Made by a program: the position numbers and the translations under genes
Shown: piece by piece, positions 55,266 to 64,000 of the stretch
Position numbering within the stretch: position 1 is the first letter of the stretch
Layout: each line of letters begins with the position of its first letter
The notes under the pieces: generated by a model
What the model was told of the DNA's origin: nothing
The model's input: only the letters and a program-made list of their open reading frames with translations
Databases searched by the model: none
Assembly (NCBI GenBank): GCA_028753945.1
Contig: JAPNXP010000012.1
Location: forward strand, 930,001-994,000
Direction of reading: 5' to 3'
Length of the DNA stretch: 64,000 nucleotides
From: Hexactinellida sp. DTS-2022
Lineage: Eukaryota; Porifera; Hexactinellida

Positions 55266-58200
55266 ATGGATGCGAGCGAGTATCAGACAGTTCTTGGATA
55301 CCTCCAAACTCAAGAGATTCCTAGCGAAATCAAGAATGATCGCTATAAGAAGAAGAATTTTATCAGGAAGTGCAAGGGGATTTGCGTTCAAGACCAAAAA
55401 CTGATGAAGGTAATAATTTCTCAAACTATTTTCAGATGGTATTTCTAATCAATATTTTATTTAGAGCCTGAGGAAGAAGAACGGAACCTTAAAATATCTC
55501 GAGATTCCAATTGACACAGAAATAAATGACATTATTGGCTTCTACCACAATGTCACTCACCCCGGAATCAATACTACTCTTGACGGGATTCGAAACAAAT
55601 ACGATTGGAGTGGCATTTACAACGACATCGGGGAATTTGTAAGCTATCTTTTCGCATTAATTTCAATAGAATTCATTTTTAATTAGTGTTCGTCATTTAG
55701 ATCAAAACTTGCCACACCTGCCAGACTTCTGCCGCTCTGTTACCTCAGCCTCAGCGCGAACTCCAGCCCATCGCCCCTCCAGAGGAACCGTGGTATCATT
55801 GCGGGATAGATCTTGTCTGCAATATGTCCCGCACAGCATTTGGATTTCAGCATATTTTGGTAATCGTATGCTACTTGAGCAAATTTGTAATCGCCAGACC
55901 CCTCAAATCCAAGACATCAAGGGAAATATTGGACTGTCTACAGGATATCTATCTATCATTTGGTGTACCCAAAATCCTCCAACATGATCAAGGAACTGAA
56001 TTCTCAAGCAAGGTATATTCTAATGCAGTTTTGATGCTTTCCAAATTGTGAATATTATCGTTAGTTATTAATATATTATCTACTAATAATATAATATATA
56101 GAATGTATAACCTTCATGAACAAATAATGTGTTTATTTACAAATGCATACAAATACTTCGACATAAGTACAATTTCATTGGATTTGTGAGAGTGGTGGCG
56201 TGTACTTGAGTAGCTGACTTAAATTCATTTTTTAAATACTGTTCCTTCAGGAATTTCAGGATTTCCACAAGAAATTAAATGTCGACACCCGAAGAACCAC
56301 TGCCTACCACCCGCAGAGTAACGGACTTGTCGAAGCTCACAATAAAATTTTGAAAACGTAAGTTCTGTAATTAACTAATAATTCTTAAAAATTAAATAAC
56401 CAACAAATTATTTACTTACTCAATTTATTGAATGTTGAGATTATATTCCCAATTCATTACTAAATACAATAATTATAATCAGGGAATTAAAGGATTCACA
56501 AACGAACTTATTGATCTTGAACTGGACGAACTGAATGAACTGAACGAACGCTGGCACTGTTATTGAATTTAATGTGAACGTAAACAAACTGAACGTGCGT
56601 CAATTTGAGATGGGTTTATTCAGTCCATTCGTGAACCTTACATTCTTTTGATAATAATATTTATTATTCAAAACTAGCCTTAAGTTAATTTTATTTAAAT
56701 AGCTTAAATTTCCAATATTATTCCAAACGCTTAAAATTCAATGCTTACAATAATTATTAAGCCTTGAATTTGATTTGTCCGTTGTTTTAGAAAAATTAAC
56801 TATATGATGTGCAATGGGGACAAAGAATGGGTAGATAAATTACAGCCAGCAGTACTAGCAGCCAATACTCAGACTAAACGATCCACAGGCTACACACCAT
56901 TTTATCTCATGTTCGGTAGAGATTTCGATTCCTCTAATCTACTTAATCTTATCACCTCTCCAAATAACCCCGGCTTCAAATCACCAACAATTATTGAAAC
57001 AGAAACAGAATTAGCCCACCCGAATATTACCCCAATGGACATTGATGAAATTACAGATCCTTACGAACTCCCAAATAACGATAACGAATGGGCAGAAACA
57101 ATTGCTGCAACTCGTAAGACGGACAAGAAAAATGCAAGACAAAACATCAAAGAAGAGCAAAAAGTCCAAAAGAAAACCTACGACCGCAAAGTCAAACGCA
57201 ATAGGTGTGTTGATATGTCTTACTATGTTTCACTTTGCTATTGTAAATCTAATAAAAATCATTTTTTAGAATTCCTTACATATTTCAAATGTATTGTGTT
57301 TATTGTTGTTTCCGAGATAACATCTTACGAAACATAATGAGGTGGGTGATACTATCATGTGATGTCTAATAATAGTAACCTTAGGTATTTGAATGTGTTA
57401 TTGTTATTGCGAAAGTTCTGGTTCAATTACGCAACTTCCGAAATTCTTATTGTGCAATGCATTGAGTGTACTGCTTTAGGTCAGAATTTGAAGAAGGAGA
57501 TCAGGTTATAGTACACAATATCAAGAAAGCAAAGAGACTCCCAGGAACAAAAGAAGCAAAGAAATACTTAGGCCCATATTCAGTAGAGAAAGTAACACCA
57601 AGCCACCTCGTAGCACGAAAAGATCCCAACAGCACAAAAGTAACAAAATTACCTCTCCATCTCTCTCGAAAATATTTCCCTCGCAAACAACCGGTAAGTT
57701 AACTTTAGTTGATTGTTTACCCTCTTACTAATGACTCATTCCTATTACAATTTAGGTTACACCAACGAAGAATCAAACACCCGACATCACATCAACCGGA
57801 TTTTCTATTTCGCATGCAATTGGTAAGTATTTTCAATTGTTTACTGCTATTATTAAAAATACGTTATTACCAAGCACGGTTATGAATCAGACACTGGCAG
57901 GGTTGTAAATAAATCATTTTAGATTTCAAATCAAATCAAATCAAATAATTAGCCACTCAAAATTATCTCAAATCAAATCAAATATTTGAAATATTTGATT
58001 TGATTAACAACACTAGTCATGATATTTCTACATACTATTCGAACTAGTTCAATCCTAAAATTTTAAACACACTTTATTTGATTTCATTTAGAACCATTTG
58101 AGGAGACCCTGACTTTAGGAGCAACTGAAGAAATCTATGAAATCCCTGAACAACGAGGAACAGAAGAAAGTATTGATGCTACACTAACAACCATAAAACC

Positions 58201-59380
58201 TCAAGTATTAACAGCCCTTAACAACCGTACCTATCTAACCCCACTACATAAAACGCTCGCCACCAAAGCTGAATCACTAACATCACTAAAATCACTATAC
58301 GATTACCATCCATCGACTGAACTAGATTTTACGACCAAAGAATCGATCGCCATCGCTACCGCTAATTGGTACAACGAATATCGCAATAGCCATCCCTGTA
58401 ACGATCCAATACAAATCAGAAAAGACTATGATTATCCACTCGCAGTTCTGTTACCTGTTGTGATTCAGTTAATATCACCTAAGCATCAACTAGAAGAGAT
58501 AATTACCATCGATACCAGTCCATCACCATCTAACCATCTGAATACCATCTCACAGATTGCTTCACTACCAATAGCATATCCTATTTGGGGGGGAGAGCAC
58601 AATGACATCATGCAATCCAATACCTGCTCAGTGGACAACATCCTAGCCATCCTAAGTTCTAAGAAAGCAAACATACTCGATGCATTGAACTTAATCGGAA
58701 CCTCACCAACTGACACCAAATTCTACCATCTGTTCAAACTGGCTGCTACTAATAAATTCGAAGAACTGCGAGATTATATCGCCAAACAACTCGGGCTGGA
58801 TATTCAATATGATTCAACTGGTTTGATGCAATCATACAATTTTTTTGGATCAGAAGGCAACATCATTCAATTCCTAAGAGCAGAAGACCTATGCAACGAC
58901 AGATACATTACCAACTTCAAATGCCACCACTGCACCAACATCTTTAACACCACCAATATGATAGGAAATATTGGCAGCGTATTCACTAATCTGGAGTCTT
59001 CTATAAACCGAAAACTAATTCCAACTAAATGTAAGTCCTGTGGATCAAGTGATGCAATCTGTGAGAGGTTATCTGGGCATTTTCAATCCATTCCTATACT
59101 GCTAACAATTGAAATTGGACACATTATAACACAAAGCAAACAAGTATTAATATCTGACATCGACCAACAATTTACCATCAGTCATCAACAACAGACATTA
59201 CATTATAAACTAGCTGGCTTTTCCATCTTCGTTAGCAACCACTTTTACTCTATCCTATGTGACAACGGACAATTTTATAAATATGACGGCATGAGAAACC
59301 CGACTGTCGAACTATGGGACTGTAACCAATTCATCGGATCACTCAATACTATATTCTACCTCTTGCACTCTTCTGACTAA
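55266..59380 (+). CDS. Ginger-type integrase fused to a USP-like cysteine peptidase, 8 exons
   Basis: Exons 55266-55409, 55465-55638, 55701-56012, 56251-56357, 56791-57204, 57480-57693, 57756-57822 and 58092-59380 all end in GT..AG introns and keep one frame: 906 codons, no stop. H2C2 finger H76/H80/C110/C113; integrase core D143 (HCGIDLV), D202 (QHDQGTEFSSK), E238 (HPQSNGLVEAHNKILK), a DX35E spacing; GPY/F motif GPYSVEKV at 415. The C-terminal 300 residues carry C656 (SNTCSVDNILAIL), paired CxxC knuckles (CHHC, CKSC), H861 (HFYSIL) and D876 (KYDGM), the order of a papain-fold USP peptidase. Integrase cuts and joins element ends. The peptidase role is unknown; ubiquitin or SUMO removal is a guess. 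Introns are 55-433 nt. Confidence 0.85.
57898..58015. mobile_element. MITE inside intron 7 of the integrase gene
   Basis: CAGGGTTGTAAATAAATC at the left mirrors GATTTGATTAACAACACTA at the right. The interior is AATCAAATCAAAT words. The ends resemble 24496-24825. It lengthens intron 7 to 269 nt without touching its splice sites. Confidence 0.6.
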
Positions 59381-59571
59381 TTCTTCTTCTTATTATTCAG
59401 TCGAAAGCGCTCAAAGGCAAGGTACATCGACCTTGTGGGGACCTCTGCTAGAGGCTAGTCAGGCTACGCAATCCCTATCATGGTGAGCCCAGATAATGGT
59501 AACGCGACCTGCAACGGCATGTCCCCAGTGGCGACTGACAGCGTAACACTTCCAACACTCAACCAACCCAA

Positions 59572-59624
59572 GTGTATTGCGTGACAGGCAACGCAACTGA
59601 CGAGTCCGGGCCGGGACGAAACAC
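59572..59624 (+). ncRNA. Hammerhead ribozyme, type III, in the Ginger element
   Basis: Stem III GTGT, cleavage triplet GTA (cut after 59576), stem I TTGCGT-GACAGGCA-ACGCAA (six perfect pairs, 8-nt loop), core CTGACGA, stem II GTCC-GGGCCG-GGAC (four perfect pairs), core GAAA, stem III ACAC. Every invariant hammerhead base is present, and A15.1-U16.1 pairs. It lies 191 nt after the stop codon of the integrase gene, same strand, so it would lie in the 3' untranslated region of that transcript. The surrounding 59397-59640 is distinctly GC-rich. Confidence 0.92.
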
Positions 59625-59835
59625 AAATTGGAACCAGAAGTAAGTGAGTTTCTAGACTAATTTATTGACTATAACATTAAAGTATATTCTATAACTGTCT
59701 AGTATAACGGCCACTTAGAATAGGTCCCCACATGACTTCCCATATTATTATTATCCTGTATATAGCTGTCATCTGTCATAATGGCCATTTTTGAACAGTC
59801 CCTAGGGTAGCCGTTATTTACAGGTTCTAATTATT

Positions 59836-60137
59836 AGTATAACAGTGCGGTCTGTTAGAATAGCAGTGCGGTCTGTTAGTATAGTAGTGCGGTCTGTTAA
59901 TATAGTAGTACAGTCTGTAATGTACTAGTGCGGTCTGTTAATATAGCAGTGCGGTCTGTTAGTATAGCAGTGCGGTCTGTTAATGTACTAGTGCGGTCTG
60001 TTAATATAGCAGTGCGGTCTGTTAGTATAGCAGTGCGGTCTGTTAATGTACTAGTGCGGTCTGTTAATATAGCAGTGCGGTCTGTTAATATAGCAGTGCG
60101 GTCTGTTAATATAGCAGTGCGGTCTGTTAGTATAGTA
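59836..60137. repeat. 21-bp minisatellite
   Basis: About 14 units of TATAGCAGTGCGGTCTGTTA(A/G), with a variant unit TGTACTAGTGCGGTCTGTTA recurring every third unit (a 63-bp higher-order repeat). A frame across it (60-bp periodic VRSVNIA) is an artefact. Confidence 0.92.
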
Positions 60138-60153
60138 GTACTTTCTTATAATA

Positions 60154-60340
60154 CAGTAGAACTCGGATAGTACGTACCCCCTCGGAGAAGAGAAATTAGT
60201 ACGTATTATCGGAGTGTACGTACGAACAGATTTGACACTACATAGAGATGCATATAAATTGACAAACTTTGTTCATACAAGTTAGGCGTATTAAGCCGAA
60301 GTACGTACTAAACCAGGTACGAACTAACCGAGTTCTACTG
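60154..60340. mobile_element. pogo-type MITE inside Ginger element
   Basis: Ends CAGTAGAACTCGGATAGTAC and, reversed, CAGTAGAACTCGGTTAGTTC, flanked by TA (60152-60153, 60341-60342). Confidence 0.87.
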
Positions 60341-60987
60341 TATATAAAAGTATAAATGGAGAGGATTGGATTGTGGCTGTAGGGGAGGAGGAGGCCACAC
60401 ATTACTTGTTTTCTTTCTAGAATATATGTCTTTCACATGGAGTTATTGGTAAATAGTGTAGAAGATATACCTCACAAATTCATTAATTGCTCAATTAGAA
60501 AGTTGGATGTACGTATGAATATAGATTGTGGTTACAGAAACCTAAGGGACAAGCTTCTACTTTTACATCCTATTCAACACAGTTTAATAATTATTACTCC
60601 AACTTATATTTTCTTTATTCTTAATAAAGTAATGTATTTATTACTATTTTCTTTGTCAATGAATTTTGTATTATTATTTATTAATTAAACTTAATTTGAA
60701 TCTGATTAACAATGCGAATAGAATCACTACTTTTGCTAAAGGTATTCCGTACAAAGAGAGTGGATGGATCTAAAATTAGAAATATCTTAGTAACATTGGT
60801 TCACATAACCAAGTTGGATAATTATCGACTTCAGTAGTTTACAAATTATCTAAGTTAGACAAGCTAAAAATATCGTAAAATAAGCTACGTCTATAGCAAT
60901 TCAATAATCATAGCTAGTATGCAATAATGTTATTGTGAAAACCGAGATAGGCTCGATAATACAATCATAATTGATATAATATAATCA
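60341..60987. other. Interior of the Ginger element, no gene accepted
   Basis: AT-rich. The frame 60437-60688 is hydrophobic but driven by A/T composition and has no recognised domain. Confidence 0.4.
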
Positions 60988-61139
60988 ATGCGGGTCAAAA
61001 TCCTACGGATGACTATCGTAGGATTTTGACCCGCACCATGGATTCGCTATTATAATTTTGTATTGCGGGTCAGAATCCTACGCTCTTGACTACCGTAGGA
61101 TTTTGACCCGCACCATGGATTTGCTATTACAATTTTGTA

Positions 61140-61181
61140 TTGCGGGTCAGAATCCTACGCGGGTCAGAATCCTATGCAACA
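61140..61181 (-). repeat. Right terminal inverted repeat of Ginger element
   Basis: Mirror of 55080-55121. Preceded by two extra inverted copies of the GGTCAAAATCCTACGG-type word around 60988-61110. Confidence 0.9.
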
Positions 61182-61185
61182 GCAC

Positions 61186-61746
61186 TCTGAATCAGGATAT
61201 TCAAATTTTAATGTATTCTGCTTTCAATAGCCAGTATTGTTGCAAACCCATTTGATATTAAAATAAGAGTGAGCATGAGGCCAGTTCAATGTTGCGTTAT
61301 AAAATTAGAGAATTGAGAGAATTATACAAAATAATTATTACAAAGACGAGAATATCTTGAGTACAAATATCTGAAACAGTCCTCATTTCAAGATACAACT
61401 AACTCAATTAATTGTTTATAGTTTCAGTAGGATACTCAAACATTCCTAATTTCCTACGTCCTCTGATGGAAATACGATAATTCCCTATTTTGTGAATGGT
61501 TCTATGTTAGCACCTTGATAGCTAATAATTATATTCTCCTGCGAGCCCAAACAGAAGAACAAACCGCTATTAACCTGTAGCTGATGCCTCGTGTGATGAG
61601 AGCTAACAAACAGATACAAGGACGACATTACACCACATAGAACATATGCTGGATCAACTGTTAATTAATTAACTAGATATCTAATAACGTAATAAGGATG
61701 TTGAATTGACTGTTCAGTCAGAGTCCGTGTATAGTGTAGAGTGCTA
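61186..61746. other. Spacer, no gene seen
   Basis: No gene or delimitable element recognised. Confidence 0.4.
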
Positions 61747-62272
61747 GCTCCGATTTGGGTACAATTTCACTATGTTACCTCATCTAGATATTTGTGAAGT
61801 GTTAGAGGTTATATTTTTATTAGATAGAGCTCTGAAAATAATGAGTATTGGTCCAAAGAGGGAGAGAATCGGATAAAAATTGACTTAGTTAGGCCAAATT
61901 TTGTGATATAAGCCAAAGTCTATGGGAAATTGAAAATAAGCAAGATTACTTGGAATATCGAATAAAAATTTGAAAAAATTGAATAAAATAATAAATAAAA
62001 ATTGAAAATTTATTCGTGATTGTAATTATATAATTTAGGATGATTCAGCATGGTTATAAGAGTGTCAAATAAGTTTTCAAATATTTGTTGTGCTATTTCA
62101 ATTTCCCATAGACTGTGGCTTATAACTCAAAATTTGGCCTAACTAGCCAATTTTTATCCGATTTTCTCCCCGTTTGGACCAATACTCACTATTTTCAGAG
62201 CTCTATTCAATAAAAATTCACAAAAATATCTAGATGAGGTAACATAGTGAAATTGTACCAGGAGTGGTACTC
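61747..62272. mobile_element. Foldback element with about 200-bp arms
   Basis: GGTACAATTTCACTATGTTA on the left (61758) is mirrored at 62240-62262. The arms also share GGCCAAATTTTG and CATAGACTGTGGC-type words. The centre is AT-rich. The target duplication was not found. Confidence 0.75.
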
Positions 62273-62340
62273 TGTTATTGTTGTTTGTTGTTGTTATTAT
62301 TATGTTATTATTATTATTATTATTATTATTGTTGTATTAT
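62273..62340. repeat. TTG/TTA microsatellite
   Basis: Run of TTGTTGTT then TTATTATTATTATTATT. Confidence 0.85.
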
Positions 62341-63080
62341 ATCTGTACTTAAAATATGCAAACTTGAATTGCTAGGATTCTGTTCGAATTGATTGAGAAC
62401 CTAGTAAGAGCCGTAGCTACATACTTTAATTATGTAGGGGATGGAAAATAGTGTAAAGTATACCCTCGCTAATCCGAACGGAAGATCCAAAAATATTTTT
62501 CAAATAAAAGTGGGAAAAAAACTTAATTACATTTACATTTTAAAAGTAACAAAACCTGTAACAAATTCAAGCGAGAATAATTTATATATCAATCTTACTA
62601 TCTGGACACAATAGATTAGCAATGACACAGTTTTGCCACATATTATGATATCATGAACTAACATTTTTATGAACTTTTGAAATTTGACATCGACTTATAA
62701 GCTTATAATTTAAGTGACATATGTTGTCATTTGTGTCAACTTGTACATTAAATCTTAGTCGTAAATATAGGATTATTGTAATTCGCCTAAAGTACTGTTA
62801 CAAAGCGAAGAGTTTCGAAAGTGCAGATATCTCCCAATTACATTGAATAGTTATATTAACCAAATAATTATTTAAGGTTTCGAATAATAACATATACATG
62901 CGTTTAATATTACTGTAGGATAACAAATAAAATGAATTTACTATTCTAAATTTCTATAAGGTAATCCGTATCAAGAGATAATAATCGTATACACTATTCT
63001 AATAAGCGAATAAGTTGCAGAGGGAAAGAATACATTATATTTAGTCTATAAACGAAAGTGGAGTAAAAAAATGTGTGTTA
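62341..63080. other. 3' flank of the Galpha gene
   Basis: No gene. Near 62460 a half pogo-like end (TACCCTCGCTAATCCGAAC) is seen without partner. Confidence 0.4.
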
Positions 63081-64000
63081 TCACACAGTCCCAATTATTG
63101 TACCCAAATGCCTTTCAATTAGATTCTCCTTAACAGCTTCGAATATCTTTTTTATTTGTTTGGTGTCGATAGCGCAGGTGTAGTGCGGCTTGACGTTTCG
63201 CTTGGGAGCTTTTTCGAAAAACATAGATTGTATGCGGGACTTGACTGCGTCTGGATTCAGATCTTTGCCTGTGTAATCCGGAAAGTATTTGATAAAAGAT
63301 ACTGTTTTGCACTTCTCCACGAATATGTCCATTTTATTCAAAAATAGAATCAAGGAAGTGTCTGCGGCAGGGAACCACTCCAGGTTTGCGACTTTCTGGA
63401 AGAGGTCGATGCTCCCGGCTAGTCGGTTAACCTCCGGGTCCTCTTCCATTTGCTGGTCGTACTCAGAAATCGCGGTTAGGAATATGACCGCGTTTACGCG
63501 CTCAAACGCGTGTATCCACTTCCTCCGCTCGTTCTTCTGGCCCCCTACGTCCATCATTCTGAACGAGTATTTGTTCCCGCCGTGCTTGAGAGAGAACATG
63601 TACTCCTTGATGCCTGTCGAAGGCGTTCTCTCCAGCAGAATGTCCTGTATAGAGGGGATGTAGTCGGGACTGAATATTTCATGCACTTTATGTAAAAAGT
63701 CTACAGCAGACTTCGTCAAATGGATATCCTCGTAATGTTCAATGCAAGTCTTAACACTAGAGTCGGCTAGCATCTTGTTTATGAGCTGCTGGTGCTCAAT
63801 GGGAAATTGAGCGGGGATTTCGTTCAAATCTACCTCAAGCAGACTGTCTATCTCTCTCTCCGAGATCGATGACTCATATTTCAATTCTAAAGTGTCCATG
63901 CCATTAATTAGGTACTGTATAGCATTGTAAATGTTCCGATATATGTTAGGACGCAGCTTAGACCTCGAGTCAGCATCAAAACCTTCCCCATAGTTTATGC
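63081..64000 (-). CDS. Heterotrimeric G-protein alpha subunit, 5' end beyond window
   Basis: Open from the window edge (frame IN YGEGF...) to TGA at 63081-63083, 305 codons without an intron. Seen: the helical-domain motif INGMDTLELKY, close to AMDTLKIPYKY of Gq; switch I with the conserved Arg, ERTPSTGIKEYMF; switch II MMDVGGQKNERRKWIHAFER; FLNKMDIF (guanine base recognition); and YTCAIDT (the usual TCAT region). The P-loop lies outside. Galpha subunits bind GTP and couple seven-helix receptors to effectors at the plasma membrane. The Gq class is suggested by the helical-domain match only. The C-terminal receptor-contact tail reads HLGTIIGTV, unlike EYNLV (Gq), CGLF (Gi) or QYELL (Gs). Confidence 0.93.
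   Translation of the reverse strand, partial: INYGEGFDADSRSKLRPNIYRNIYNAIQYLINGMDTLELKYESSISEREIDSLLEVDLNEIPAQFPIEHQQLINKMLADSSVKTCIEHYEDIHLTKSAVDFLHKVHEIFSPDYIPSIQDILLERTPSTGIKEYMFSLKHGGNKYSFRMMDVGGQKNERRKWIHAFERVNAVIFLTAISEYDQQMEEDPEVNRLAGSIDLFQKVANLEWFPAADTSLILFLNKMDIFVEKCKTVSFIKYFPDYTGKDLNPDAVKSRIQSMFFEKAPKRNVKPHYTCAIDTKQIKKIFEAVKENLIERHLGTIIGTV

Larger units (their letters stand above)
55080..61181 (+). mobile_element. Ginger-type DNA transposon, apparently whole, 6.1 kb
   Basis: Both ends begin TGTTGCATAGGATTCTGACC and are identical and inverted for 42 bp. They are flanked by a 4-bp target duplication GCAC (55076-55079, 61182-61185). TG...CA termini, 4-bp duplication and an integrase with GPY/F domain are the published hallmarks of Ginger elements, cut-and-paste DNA transposons whose integrase is shared with Gypsy elements. 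Inside: an eight-exon integrase-peptidase gene, a hammerhead, a 21-bp minisatellite, a pogo MITE (60154-60340) and right-hand subterminal arrays of GTAGGATTTTGACCCGC (60988-61157). No reverse transcriptase, gag or LTR is seen. The perfect inverted repeats suggest recent movement. Confidence 0.88.

Noticed and set aside
55266-57702. Integrase as part of a Gypsy-type LTR element
   Set aside because: There is no gag, protease or reverse transcriptase, the ends are inverted rather than direct repeats, and the gene has seven GT-AG introns. This fits a Ginger DNA transposon.
59928-60170. 80-codon frame with periodic VRSVNIAVRSV
   Set aside because: A 21-bp minisatellite with unit length divisible by three produces an open periodic frame without being a gene.
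60988-61181. Possible CRISPR-like array of GGTCAGAATCCTACG words
   Set aside because: Only a few inverted and direct copies with irregular spacing. They are subterminal repeats of the Ginger element.

Overview
This window looks like AT-rich nuclear DNA from an animal, most likely a sponge. The signs are a single-exon NACHT-LRR (NLR) receptor gene with its decayed relatives, coiled-coil/NHL-propeller genes, a Galpha subunit, introns as short as about 40-60 nt, and a very high load of small DNA transposons. The species itself was not identified. No reverse transcriptase, LTR element, CRISPR array, tRNA or rRNA was recognised.

Layout. 1-4.4 kb is repeats, including a dead Tc1/mariner element carrying two nested hAT-type elements. 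4.5-19.2 kb is a decayed tandem NLR locus: a broken copy (4.48-7.8 kb) with a TTAA-flanked insert, a repeat field (8-13 kb), an intact 1122-residue receptor (13.7-17.1 kb), two 5' exons of a Ttd14-like P-loop gene (18.1 kb) and an orphan LRR tail (18.8 kb). 19-27.6 kb and 29-39 kb are repeat fields. They hold a coiled-coil/NHL gene with one frameshift (27.7-28.9 kb) and a possible small two-exon gene (30.6-31.0 kb). 39.1-41.5 kb is a broken transposase with an OTU-type peptidase domain, followed by an orphan NHL propeller. 46.1-49.6 kb holds two convergent genes, a zinc-finger/G-patch protein and a zinc-knuckle/RS-rich protein, and 50.3-51.2 kb a broken zinc-finger gene. 51.7-53.2 kb is a five-level transposon nest. 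63.1 kb to the edge is the 3' part of a Galpha gene.

The most striking object is 55,080-61,181: an apparently whole Ginger-type DNA transposon. It has 42-bp perfect inverted repeats (TG...CA), a 4-bp target duplication (GCAC) and an eight-exon, 906-codon gene with no internal stop. The gene joins a Gypsy-like integrase (H2C2 finger, DDE core, GPY/F domain) to a C-terminal USP-like cysteine peptidase. A textbook type III hammerhead ribozyme lies 191 nt beyond its stop codon. Three further hammerheads in other repeats of the window (one perfect, one nearly perfect, one broken and itself hit by a hAT element) show that ribozyme-bearing repeats are a theme of this genome.

Most small elements could be delimited to the base because their 8-bp target duplications survive. 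These give a relative insertion order, and many are built almost entirely from one short word that differs between families.
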